Assembly: GCA_009692185.1 (NCBI GenBank)
Contig: SHZT01000005.1
Span: 1-64,000, forward strand
Reading direction: 5' to 3'
DNA: 64,000 nucleotides
Source of the DNA: Gemmatimonadota bacterium
GTDB lineage: Bacteria > Gemmatimonadota > Gemmatimonadetes > Gemmatimonadales > GWC2-71-9
The notes beneath the pieces were generated by a model. That model was not told the DNA's origin, did not search any database, and saw only the letters and a list, made by a program, of their open reading frames with translations. Below are positions 1 to 7,379 of this stretch, in pieces. Each line of letters begins with the position of its first letter. Positions within the stretch are counted from its first letter, which is position 1. A program made the position numbers and the translations under genes.

Positions 1-26
1 TGGACACGCCCCCTCGGACGTGTCCA
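1..26. repeat. 8-bp perfect inverted repeat at window edge
   Basis: TGGACACG (1-8) and CGTGTCCA (19-26) are perfect reverse complements around a 10-base GC-rich loop. It may continue to the left of the window. No transposase or gene is visible beside it, and the next 120 bases hold no convincing ORF on either strand. It could be a terminator stem, a REP-like element or a mobile-element end; the sequence does not decide. Confidence 0.5.
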
Positions 27-145
27 GGGGCTGGGGCAGGTGAGGTAGTACGCCCCGGGGTCGAACTGGAGTTCCAGGTGCTTGCGATGAACCGGGCCGG
101 GTCGGGGATGCAGAGTGGGGCCGTGACCGCCGTGCTGTGATGAAA

Positions 146-162
146 GACCCTTTTTCAGGACC
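146..162 (-). terminator. Weak hairpin terminator after hslR-like gene
   Basis: Read on the minus strand, GGTCCT - GAAAA - AGGGTC forms a 6-pair stem (two G-U pairs) followed by TTTCA, starting 4 bases after the stop codon of the S4-domain gene. The position fits a terminator; the stem is weak and the U tract short. Confidence 0.35.
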
Positions 163-165
163 TTG

Positions 166-561
166 CTAGGTCTCCAGCCGTTCGATCATGCGCCGGTCCT
201 TTTTCGTGGGCCTGCCCTTTCCTTCATATACTGGCGCGGGACTGTACCTGAGCTGGGTGGCGAGTGTCTCGCGCGCCAGGCGGCTGGATTCACTTTCCTG
301 GTACAAGAGGGCGGCCTCTTTTGCCGGCCCCCGGTGCTCCGACACGGTCATGACCGCAACCACGAACTCGAACGGCCCGCGTCGCAGGCGAACCTCGTCC
401 CCCACGTGCAGCGTCTTGGACCGTTTCGCGCGGTCACCGTTGACCTGGACCTTGCCGCCGTCCACCGCCTGCGCGGCGAGTGAACGGGTCTTGTAGAACC
501 GGGCAGCCCAGAGCCAGCGGTCCAGGCGACCCTCCCCATTTTCCTTGGCGGCCGGTTTCAA
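166..561 (-). CDS. hslR: S4-domain RNA-binding heat-shock protein (Hsp15 family)
   Basis: 131 residues. The N-terminal half (about residues 11-70) is an S4 RNA-binding fold with the family opening RLDRWLWAARFYKTRSLA, and the basic C-terminal tail (KGRPTKKDRR) is typical of Hsp15. Members of this family bind the large ribosomal subunit carrying stalled nascent chains and help recycle it. Start is TTG at 561, overlapping the stop of the upstream lipoprotein gene by TTGA, so translation is probably coupled. Length and motif order match the family; function is by family. Confidence 0.88.
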   Translation of the reverse strand: MKPAAKENGEGRLDRWLWAARFYKTRSLAAQAVDGGKVQVNGDRAKRSKTLHVGDEVRLRRGPFEFVVAVMTVSEHRGPAKEAALLYQESESSRLARETLATQLRYSPAPVYEGKGRPTKKDRRMIERLET

Positions 562-704
562 TTCTTGAGCGCGGGGGCCTTATGGACCTGCTCGAACATC
601 ATGGGGTCCATAGGGTCCATCGAGTCATTGGGATCCATGGGCCCACTGCACGCCGTGGCCAGCAGGCCGATGACGGCGACATACACAAACCATAGTTTTC
701 GCAC
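558..704 (-). CDS. 48-aa small lipoprotein with MDP repeats
   Basis: A hydrophobic signal peptide (MRKLWFVYVAVIGLLATAC) ends in a lipobox-like ATAC with the cysteine at residue 19. The mature part is only about 30 residues and has three Met-Asp-Pro repeats (MDPNDSMDPMDPMM). A GTG at 704 has GGGAG 7 bases upstream, better than the GTG at 749 that would give a longer frame. It overlaps hslR by 4 bases. No family recognised. Confidence 0.6.
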   Translation of the reverse strand: MRKLWFVYVAVIGLLATACSGPMDPNDSMDPMDPMMFEQVHKAPALKN

Positions 705-770
705 CGTAGTCTCCCGGAAAAGCTTTCTGCTGTAATGTACTCGCGTCACGTCCCCATCCGGAGTGTCGCC

Positions 771-1217
771 ATGGGTAGCCGATCGCGGGTCTTCATGGTC
801 CTCGCGCTTGCCGCGTGCCGGCCGGGAGGGGATGCCGCACGCAACTCATTGCTCGAGGCCGACCGCGTATTCGCGCGGCAGTCGCAGATCCACCGGCTGG
901 ACGCCTGGCTCGACGCGGTGGGAGACAGCGGCGTCGTTCTGCGCTTGAACGGGGCCGCGACACGGGGGCCGGCCGGGGTGCAAGACCGGCTGGCGCCTCT
1001 TTTCGCGGACTCGACCTACACGCTCACCTGGGAGCCGCTGTACGCCGACGTGTCGGCCTCGGGCGAGCTGGGGTATACGGTGGGGCTGTCGCAAAGTGGC
1101 CACCGCGGCCCGTCCGGACAGCCGGAGGTCAACGCGGCCAAGTACGTCACGGTGTGGCGGAAACGCGCAGATGGAACCTGGAGGGTCGCGCTGCAGGCGG
1201 AGGTTGGGGGGCAGTAG
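771..1217 (+). CDS. Lipoprotein with SnoaL/DUF4440-like fold
   Basis: 148 residues: signal peptide with lipobox LALAAC (Cys 16), then a compact alpha+beta domain whose pattern (early helix with an LDAWLDAV stretch, then strands ending in YVTVWRKRADGTWRVALQ) is that of SnoaL-like/DUF4440 proteins. These are usually small ligand-binding or uncharacterised proteins. The start ATG at 771 has GGAG at 760-763. It is divergent from the small lipoprotein gene, with about 66 bases between starts. Fold call is by pattern only. Confidence 0.65.
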   Translation: MGSRSRVFMVLALAACRPGGDAARNSLLEADRVFARQSQIHRLDAWLDAVGDSGVVLRLNGAATRGPAGVQDRLAPLFADSTYTLTWEPLYADVSASGELGYTVGLSQSGHRGPSGQPEVNAAKYVTVWRKRADGTWRVALQAEVGGQ

Positions 1218-1248
1218 GCGGATGGGCGGATGAGCGAATGAGCGGAAA
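1217..1248. repeat. 8-bp tandem repeat after stop codon (GGCGGATG)
   Basis: Four units of an 8-base repeat, [G/A]GCG[G/A]AT[G], begin on the last base of the stop codon of the SnoaL-like gene: two exact GGCGGATG, then AGCGAATG and a decayed unit. The same repeat follows another TAG stop at 4397. Confidence 0.75.
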
Positions 1249-1256
1249 GGACGGTC

Positions 1257-1601
1257 GTGGAAGTTCAGGTGTTCGGGTCGAAGAAGAGCGCCGACGTGCG
1301 TAAGGCCCTGCGCTTCTTCGCGGAGCGGCGGATCAAGACGCATTTCATGGATTTCGCGGAGCGGAGTCCGTCCCCCGGCGAACTCAAACGCTTCGGGCAG
1401 AAGTTCGGCGTCCGGAACCTGGTGGACCGCGAATCGAAGCGGTTCGTGGAGCTTGGGCTGGCGCATGCAATGCTCTCGGATGACCGGTGGATCGAGAAGC
1501 TGTGCGACGAGCCGATGGCGCTCCGGCAGCCGCTGGTGCGTTGCCAGCACAAGCTGACCGTCGGCCTCGCCGAGGAGGAGTGGTTGGGGTGGATAGCGTG
1601 A
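1257..1601 (+). CDS. ArsC/Spx-fold protein lacking the active-site cysteine
   Basis: 114 residues matching the ArsC/Spx thioredoxin-like fold: N-terminal strand VQVFGSKKSADVRKALRFF, a middle region ending LCDEPMALRQPLVRC and a closing VGLAEEEW. In arsenate reductases and Spx the loop after the first strand carries the catalytic or redox Cys; here the aligned residue is Ser (GSKKSADVRK), so redox catalysis by the usual route is unlikely. Start GTG at 1257. It is the first gene of an overlapping run with the GNAT, peptidase and propeller genes. Confidence 0.75.
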   Translation: MEVQVFGSKKSADVRKALRFFAERRIKTHFMDFAERSPSPGELKRFGQKFGVRNLVDRESKRFVELGLAHAMLSDDRWIEKLCDEPMALRQPLVRCQHKLTVGLAEEEWLGWIA

Positions 1602-2161
1602 CACTGGAAGGCCGCGTGGTGCGGCTCGAGCCGCTCACCCTGGGCCATGTCGAGGCGCTCGCCGCGGTCGGGCTCGACCCGGACCTGTGGCGGTGGACCA
1701 ACGCGCTCGTGCGCACGGCCGACGACATGCGCCGGTACGTGGAGACGGCGCTCCAGTGGCAGAAGGACGGCACCGCCCTGCCCTTCGCGACCGTGCTTCG
1801 GTCGGAGAACCGGGTGATCGGCAGCACGCGGTTCGGGAACATGGACGCCGCGAACCGGCGGGCGGAGATCGGCTGGACGTGGATCGGGCGGCCGTGGCAA
1901 CGGTCGGCGGTGAACTCGGAGGCCAAGTACCTCATGCTGCGGCACGCGTTCGAGATCATGAACTGCATTCGCGTGGAGCTCAAGACCGACGTGCTGAATG
2001 CGCAGTCCCGCGCCGCGATCGAGCGGATTGGCGGGAAAGAAGAAGGGACTCTCCGGAGCCACATGATCACGGAGAGCGGCCGAGTGCGCGATACGGTCTA
2101 TTACAGCATCATCGAGTCGGAGTGGCCGGCGGTGAAACGGGAGCTGGAGGCAGGGTGGTAA
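1589..2161 (+). CDS. GNAT acetyltransferase, RimJ/RimL type
   Basis: 190 residues. The order LEGRVVRLEPLTLGHVEAL, central strand RVIGSTRF, the RRAEIGWTWIGRPWQRS stretch and NAQSRAAIERIGGKEEGTLR are the features of RimJ/RimL-type N-acetyltransferases, which use acetyl-CoA. GTG at 1589 has GAGGAGGAG at 1572-1580 with 8-base spacing, so it is preferred over the GTG at 1598 that would overlap the upstream stop by 4 bases. Substrate unknown. Confidence 0.85.
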   Translation: MDSVTLEGRVVRLEPLTLGHVEALAAVGLDPDLWRWTNALVRTADDMRRYVETALQWQKDGTALPFATVLRSENRVIGSTRFGNMDAANRRAEIGWTWIGRPWQRSAVNSEAKYLMLRHAFEIMNCIRVELKTDVLNAQSRAAIERIGGKEEGTLRSHMITESGRVRDTVYYSIIESEWPAVKRELEAGW

Positions 2162-3030
2162 GATGGATGGTGGCAGTCCTGGCGCTCGCGGCGCTCCCGG
2201 GGCCCGCGAGCGCGCAACGGGGGATCACTCTCCTGTGGACGCCGGCGCGCCCGATCCAGGGCTCGCTGGTGCGTCTCGTGGCGGTCGCGGATTCGGGCGC
2301 GACCGATTCGATTCTCGCGATTCGGGGTGACCTGGCCGGCGAGCCACTGCATTTCGAGCGAGCGGGAACCCGGCGCCTGGTGGCATATGGCGGCGTGCCG
2401 GCCGACTGGCAGGCCAACCTCAAGTTTCCGCTCGTGGTCCAGTACGCGACCCATGTGGACACCATCCGTTTCGAGATGCCAGTGTACCGGGCGGTGTTCG
2501 GCAGTGAACGCCTCTCGGTCGCGCCGGAATTCACCGAAAAGCCGGACTCCGCCCTGCAGGCCAGGATCGACCACGAGTCCAGGCAAATCGCCGTGGCCTG
2601 GAGTCGCGCGCACCAGACGCCCCGGCTCTGGCAGGGCCGGTTTGCCAGGCCACGCACGGGCCGCATTACCAGTCCGTTCGGCACCGGGCGGGAGTTCAAT
2701 GGTATCGTCCAGAACCGGCACCTCGGCCTCGACTTCGATGGAAGCGTGGGCGATTCGATCACCGCGTCCAGCGACGGCATCGTGGTGCTGGTGGGCGACT
2801 TCTACTACTCCGGGCGCTGCGTGTTCGTGGACCACGGCGCCGGGTTCTCGACGGCCTACCTGCACATGAGCGAGGTGCTGGTGGCGGCGGGGGACACGGT
2901 GAAGCAAGGACAGCTGATCGGCCGGGTGGGGGCTACGGGACGCGTGACCGGGCCACATCTTCATTGGATCGCGAAGTACGGAAGGATCTCGGTAAACCCG
3001 ATGAGCCTTTTGCGCCTGGAGATCAAGTGA
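2155..3030 (+). CDS. Exported M23-family metallopeptidase
   Basis: 291 residues with a signal peptide ending near ASA-Q (residue 20). The C-terminal third is a LytM/M23 domain: ITSPFG, HLGLD (His189, Asp193), YLHM (His237) and GPHLHW (His268, His270) supply the zinc ligands and catalytic His. Such enzymes cut peptide cross-links in peptidoglycan. The N-terminal 150 residues form an Ig-like region. GTG at 2155 overlaps the GNAT by 7 bases; ATG 2167 is an alternative. Its stop overlaps the next start (GTGA). Confidence 0.9.
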   Translation: MVRWMVAVLALAALPGPASAQRGITLLWTPARPIQGSLVRLVAVADSGATDSILAIRGDLAGEPLHFERAGTRRLVAYGGVPADWQANLKFPLVVQYATHVDTIRFEMPVYRAVFGSERLSVAPEFTEKPDSALQARIDHESRQIAVAWSRAHQTPRLWQGRFARPRTGRITSPFGTGREFNGIVQNRHLGLDFDGSVGDSITASSDGIVVLVGDFYYSGRCVFVDHGAGFSTAYLHMSEVLVAAGDTVKQGQLIGRVGATGRVTGPHLHWIAKYGRISVNPMSLLRLEIK

Positions 3031-4397
3031 TTCGTCGAATCGCGGGCCTGCTGGCCCTTGGCCTGATCCCGTCCGCGGCGCTGGCCCAGCGCCCGGACAT
3101 CATCTACCCGCCCGGCGAGCAGTCGAGCCGGAACGTGAAGCTGGTATTCCACCAGCCGCTGGTGGGATCGTCGGATCTCCGGATCGAGCAGGATCTTTCG
3201 CGGCCCTATGTCTACCAGTCACACGGCCGCCCGGCCGGCTTTCACATCCTGAACATCAAGGATCCGTCACGCGCGTTCATCATGTATTCGTGGGAGATTG
3301 ACAACCCCGAGCTGCACACGGGCGGCGCCGGCGGCGGGATGATCTTCAAGACCAAGGGCCGGAACTATTATATCCAGTCGGTGCAGTTCCGCGGCACGGG
3401 CCCAGACAACGACCTGGTGGCGATCGTCTTCGACGTGACCGGGCTCCCCGACACGACAAAGGTCCGCGAAGTGGCCCGGATCCAGAACGCCGAGTATCGG
3501 GGCGGGTCCCACGAGTCATTCACCTACAAGCACTCCGACGGGCGCGCGATCTTCATGACGACGGTCGGCACTCCGCCCAAGTACGGCCGTTTCGCGAACA
3601 TGTACGACCTCGACAAGCTGATCGCGGGTGATTCGAAGCAGGGGCTCATCGGCCCGGTCCCGGTCCCGGAGGACACCCGGATGACGTACAACACGTTCGA
3701 GGGATACCACGACATGTACGCGGCGTACGATCCCGCCGCGAAACAGGACAAGTTCTACGGCGCCGGCTGGGCGGGCTACTTCGCGTACAATATCACCAAG
3801 CCGGAAGAGCCCAGACTCATCGCGACCATCACCGGGGTCTCGGGCGTGGACCTGGCACACACGTTCATGGTGGACCCCACGGGCCGGTATGCGGTGACTG
3901 AGACGGAAACCCAGTACCAGCCGATCCGGATATTCGATCTCAAGCCGGCGCTGGACGGCACCGTGAAGAACATCTCGCGGCCCATCGGCGCGTGGAGCCC
4001 CAACTGGAAGAACCTGGTCCACCAGGTGGAGATCCGCTGGCCCTACGTGTTCGCGGCGAGCTACGCGGACGGGCTCCACGTGTTCAACATGATGGACCCG
4101 ACCAACCCTTACACCGTTGGGTTCTGGGACACCTACGACAAGCCGACACTCGACAGCGTGGTGGGCAACACGGCGTATCCGGGCGCCAACATGGTGTACG
4201 TCGGCTCCTTCGGCGTAGATATCCGGAACGCCGATGGACTCATCGTGACCAGCGATATGCGGACCGGCACCTGGGGATTCCGGATGGACGGGTTCAGCGG
4301 CTGGAACGGCCGCCAGTGGGGCGTGCCGAACATTTCGTCGGTGCAGGACTGGGACAACGGCCCCGATGGGGCCCCGAAAGTGAGCAAGGTGAGTTAG
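3027..4397 (+). CDS. Secreted LVIVD-repeat beta-propeller protein (copy 1)
   Basis: 456 residues: signal peptide ending ALA-Q, then repeated motifs of the form VFNMMDPTNPYTVGFWDT and FHILNIKDPSRAFIM, which are LVIVD-type propeller blades. GTG at 3027 overlaps the peptidase stop (GTGA) and has GGAG at 3018-3021. The next gene is a paralogue with the same ending (SGWNGRQWGVPNISSVQDWDNGPDG). Likely periplasmic or surface; ligand and role unknown. Confidence 0.8.
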   Translation: MIRRIAGLLALGLIPSAALAQRPDIIYPPGEQSSRNVKLVFHQPLVGSSDLRIEQDLSRPYVYQSHGRPAGFHILNIKDPSRAFIMYSWEIDNPELHTGGAGGGMIFKTKGRNYYIQSVQFRGTGPDNDLVAIVFDVTGLPDTTKVREVARIQNAEYRGGSHESFTYKHSDGRAIFMTTVGTPPKYGRFANMYDLDKLIAGDSKQGLIGPVPVPEDTRMTYNTFEGYHDMYAAYDPAAKQDKFYGAGWAGYFAYNITKPEEPRLIATITGVSGVDLAHTFMVDPTGRYAVTETETQYQPIRIFDLKPALDGTVKNISRPIGAWSPNWKNLVHQVEIRWPYVFAASYADGLHVFNMMDPTNPYTVGFWDTYDKPTLDSVVGNTAYPGANMVYVGSFGVDIRNADGLIVTSDMRTGTWGFRMDGFSGWNGRQWGVPNISSVQDWDNGPDGAPKVSKVS

Positions 4398-4428
4398 GCG
4401 GATGAGCGGATGGGCGGATGGGCGGTCG
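4397..4428. repeat. 8-bp tandem repeat after stop codon (GGCGGATG), second site
   Basis: Starts on the last base of the TAG of propeller copy 1: GGCGGATG, AGCGGATG, GGCGGATG, GGCGGTCG. It is the same 8-base unit in the same position relative to a TAG stop as at 1217, 3.2 kb away. Confidence 0.8.
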
Positions 4429-4463
4429 GTCAGACGACACAAACGAAACCAAGGAGACCAGAC

Positions 4464-5903
4464 ATGATTCGGAACCAGATGGTAGTCGCTGCGGCGCTGC
4501 TCCTCACGACGTCCGTCGCGACAGCGCAATGGGCGCCGGGGAAACAGGGGAGCACCAACATGACGGTCGTGTCGCACCTGCCCCTGGGCGGTGCGGAGCC
4601 GCAGTGGCCGGCCGCGACCAACACGAACCCGGCCGCGGCGGCGGCAGCCGCCGCCCGCGCGGGCACCACGCCGATCAACGAGGCGGTGCGTAACCTGGGC
4701 AGCAAGACGGCCGACGTCACGATGGAGCAGGAACTCTCCCGCCCCTACGTGTACGTGTGCCACCGGTTCGCGCCAACCGGGTTCTGGATCATCAGCATCA
4801 AGGACCCGTCCAAGCCGCAAATCATCTACGACTGGAACATCGACAACCCGGAGCTGCACCGCGGCTCGGGCGCGCTGGGCCCGATGTACGTGAAGAGCAA
4901 GGGCCGGTACTACTTCATCCAGAGCTTCCAGTTCGGCGACGGCGGTCCTGACCGCGACCTGGGCGCGATCGTGTTCGACGTCACCGGCCTGCCCGACGTA
5001 TCCAAGATCAAGGAAGTCGCCCGGATTCGTGAGCCCAATTTCCCCGGCGGTTTCCACGAGAACTTCACCTACAAGCATTCCAACGGCTCCGCCCTCATGT
5101 TCACCACGGTGTCGGGCGGCGCGTTTGCCCACGTGTACGACATGGACAAGGTCGTCGCGACCGGGGGCAAGGAAGGCCTGGTCGGGAAGGTCCCCGTTCC
5201 GGTTGACCCGAACGCGGGCGTCCCGGGGCGCGGCTATCACGACATGTACGTGGCATTCGACCCCGCCACCCAGACGGACCGGTTCTACGGCGCCGGTGCG
5301 GGCGGCTACTACGTCTACGACGTGACCGACCTCAATCAGCCCAAGCTGCTCACATCCATGCAGCACCAGAGCGTCCGCGGCGGGCACACGTTCGTGGTGG
5401 ACCCGACCGGCCGCTACGCCGTCACCGAGACCGAGTACCGCTATTCGCCCCTGCTGATGTGGGACCTCAAGCCGGGGCTCGACGGCACGGCGAAGACCAT
5501 CACGCGTCCGGTGGGCGCGTGGACGGCCAACTGGAAGAACTACTCGCACAACATGGAAGTCCGCTGGCCCTACGTGTTCGTCGGTGCGTACGACGACGGC
5601 ATGCACGTCTTCAACATGATGGACCCGACCAACCCCTACACCGTCGGCTTCTATGACACCCACGACGGGCCCGATGCCAAGTCCACCCAGGAACAGGCGT
5701 TCGGCGTGTGGAGCCCGCAGATCCGGAACGCCGACGGCCTGATCGTCGCGACGGACTTCATCACCGGGTTCTGGGCGTTCAAGATGGAAGGCTTCAGCGG
5801 CTGGAACGGGCACCAGTGGGGCATGCCCAACATTTCGTCGGTCCAGGATTGGGACAACGGACCGGATGGATTGAAGAAGGCGCAAAGGATTAGTCGGAGA
5901 TAG
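4464..5903 (+). CDS. Secreted LVIVD-repeat beta-propeller protein (copy 2)
   Basis: 479 residues, paralogous to the preceding protein. It has a signal peptide (to ATA-Q), a low-complexity run of alanines near residue 55 that copy 1 lacks, and then the same blades (YVYVCHRFAPTGFWIISIKDP, FNMMDPTNPYTVGFYDT). AAGGAG at 4451-4456 gives a clean ribosome site 7 bases before ATG 4464. The shared C-terminal motif NISSVQDWDNGPDG marks the pair as a tandem duplication. Function unknown. Confidence 0.82.
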   Translation: MIRNQMVVAAALLLTTSVATAQWAPGKQGSTNMTVVSHLPLGGAEPQWPAATNTNPAAAAAAAARAGTTPINEAVRNLGSKTADVTMEQELSRPYVYVCHRFAPTGFWIISIKDPSKPQIIYDWNIDNPELHRGSGALGPMYVKSKGRYYFIQSFQFGDGGPDRDLGAIVFDVTGLPDVSKIKEVARIREPNFPGGFHENFTYKHSNGSALMFTTVSGGAFAHVYDMDKVVATGGKEGLVGKVPVPVDPNAGVPGRGYHDMYVAFDPATQTDRFYGAGAGGYYVYDVTDLNQPKLLTSMQHQSVRGGHTFVVDPTGRYAVTETEYRYSPLLMWDLKPGLDGTAKTITRPVGAWTANWKNYSHNMEVRWPYVFVGAYDDGMHVFNMMDPTNPYTVGFYDTHDGPDAKSTQEQAFGVWSPQIRNADGLIVATDFITGFWAFKMEGFSGWNGHQWGMPNISSVQDWDNGPDGLKKAQRISRR

Positions 5904-5909
5904 TGAACG

Positions 5910-5960
5910 CATAACGGCATAACGGCATAACGGCATCCCCACGCCGTCATGCCGTTATGC
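5910..5960. repeat. CATAACGG tandem repeat forming a hairpin
   Basis: Three units of CATAACGG plus CAT (5910-5936) are followed, after 12 bases, by ATGCCGTTATGC (5949-5960). The last 12 bases of the array (GCATAACGGCAT, 5925-5936) are its exact reverse complement. The hairpin lies between the propeller stop and the ribosome site of the next gene, so it could act as a terminator or limit translation. Confidence 0.8.
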
Positions 5961-5972
5961 AGCGGAGGGCAC

Positions 5973-7253
5973 ATGAACAGCCTGGCACGCCGTGATTTCG
6001 TTGGCCGAGTCCTCGGAGGCGTGGCCGCCGCCACGGTTGCTCCGTCTGCCATAGCCCGCGCGTCAGAACGCTGGCGCGAGCCGTTGCCGTCGCTCACCGC
6101 TCCCGACGACGAGGCCTACTGGAAGATGGTCCGGGACCAGTTCCCGATCCGGCCCGGTTACACCTTCCTGAACGCCGCCAACCTGGCTCCGTCCCCCTAC
6201 GCGGTCAGCGACACCGTCGCGGACCTCACCCGGGAGATCGACCGGGAGATGTCGCAGCAGAACCGGAGCAGGTTCCCCGCCCTGAGGGAGGCGGCCCGGA
6301 CCGGTCTGGCCGAGTTCCTGGGCGCCGAGGCGGACGAGATAGCGATCACCCGCAACACCAGCGAGAGCAACAACACGGTCCTCAACGGGCTCACGCTCGG
6401 CCGGGGCGACGAGGTGGTCATCTGGGACCAGAACCACCCGACGAACAACGTCGCCTGGGACGTGCGCGCGGAGCGCTATGGGTTCACCGTGATCAAGGTG
6501 AAGACGCCGCCGCCGCCGACCACGGCGGCCGCCCTCGCCGCACCGTTCCTCGCGGCCGTCACGCCGCGAACCCGGGTCCTCGCCGTCACCCACGTCTCCA
6601 GCTCGTCCGGCGTGGGCCTGCCGGTCAAGGAACTCTGCGCCGCCGCACGGCAGCGCGGCGTCCTGACCCTCGTGGACGGCGCGCAGACCTTCGGCTCCCA
6701 GTCCGTGAACCTGCACGACATGGGCTGTGACTTCTACACGGGGAGCGCGCACAAGTGGTTCATGGGCCCGCGCGAGACCGGCGTGCTCTACGTCCGGAAG
6801 GAACGCGCGGCCTCTCTCTGGGCCAGCGTGGTCGGCGTGGGGTGGGACGGGGCCAAGGACCGCGGGGCGCGGAAGTTCGAGTCGCTCGGCCAGCGCGACG
6901 ACGGCGCGGTCTCGGCGGTGGGGCGGACGGTGGAGTTTCACAACGCCATCGGGCGGGACCGGATTGACGCGCGGGTGCGGGCCCTGGCGGCCCACCTCAA
7001 GACGCGGCTCAAGGAAAAGGTGCCGGGCGTCCAGTTTCACACGCCGGTGGACGCAACGCTTTCCGGCGGCATCGTGATATTCACCCAGCCCAACCTGGAT
7101 CCCGGCCCCGCGGCGACCGCGCTGTATGAGAAGCACCAGATCACGTGCGCGACCACGGGCGGCGAATTCCGCGGCCTCCGGTTTGCCCCGCACATCTACG
7201 TGTCTCTCCAGGAACTCGACAGAGCGGCTGATGCGGTGGCAACTCTGGTCTGA
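5973..7253 (+). CDS. Tat-exported class V aminotransferase-like protein
   Basis: 426 residues. The N-terminus has a twin-arginine signal (SLARRDFVGRVLGG...) ending near IARA. The rest is a PLP fold-type I enzyme of the NifS/isopenicillin-epimerase-like group: TRNTSESNNTVLNGL, DGAQTFG and the Schiff-base lysine in TGSAHKWFMGP. Reaction unknown; cysteine desulfurase or C-S/C-N lyase are family options. ATG 5973 has GGAGGG just upstream. The stop codon lies inside a long composite hairpin. Confidence 0.85.
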   Translation: MNSLARRDFVGRVLGGVAAATVAPSAIARASERWREPLPSLTAPDDEAYWKMVRDQFPIRPGYTFLNAANLAPSPYAVSDTVADLTREIDREMSQQNRSRFPALREAARTGLAEFLGAEADEIAITRNTSESNNTVLNGLTLGRGDEVVIWDQNHPTNNVAWDVRAERYGFTVIKVKTPPPPTTAAALAAPFLAAVTPRTRVLAVTHVSSSSGVGLPVKELCAAARQRGVLTLVDGAQTFGSQSVNLHDMGCDFYTGSAHKWFMGPRETGVLYVRKERAASLWASVVGVGWDGAKDRGARKFESLGQRDDGAVSAVGRTVEFHNAIGRDRIDARVRALAAHLKTRLKEKVPGVQFHTPVDATLSGGIVIFTQPNLDPGPAATALYEKHQITCATTGGEFRGLRFAPHIYVSLQELDRAADAVATLV

Positions 7254-7370
7254 GCGCCGAGAGGCAGGACGCCGGACGCTTCTGACCCGAGGCGCTCGAC
7301 CGAGAAAGGAAGCGGCCGTGCGCCTCGGGTCTTTTCGCGTCCTTCGCCCTGCCCCCTCGGCGCTCAGACC
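7247..7370. repeat. 124-base composite hairpin between convergent genes
   Basis: Outer arms GGTCTGAGCGCCGAG (7247-7261) and CTCGGCGCTCAGACC (7356-7370) are perfect complements over 15 bases; inner arms GACCCGAGGCGC (7284-7295) and GCGCCTCGGGTC (7320-7331) over 12. The stretches between also match imperfectly. The outer left arm includes the stop codon of the aminotransferase gene. It sits between two converging genes and probably ends transcription from both sides, though it lacks a T tract. Confidence 0.8.
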
Positions 7371-7379
7371 TGCCTGGTT

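Noticed and set aside
1-165. Possible insertion-sequence end
   Set aside because: Only an 8-base inverted repeat is present, with no transposase, direct repeats or partner end in the window.
3516-5942. Minus-strand 808-aa open frame across the two propeller genes
   Set aside because: It runs opposite two signal-peptide genes with ribosome sites, and its sequence is rich in His/Arg/Val/Pro with no domain: a shadow of GC-rich codon use.
5910-5960. Possible CRISPR-like array
   Set aside because: Unit is only 8 bases with no spacers; it is a simple tandem repeat.
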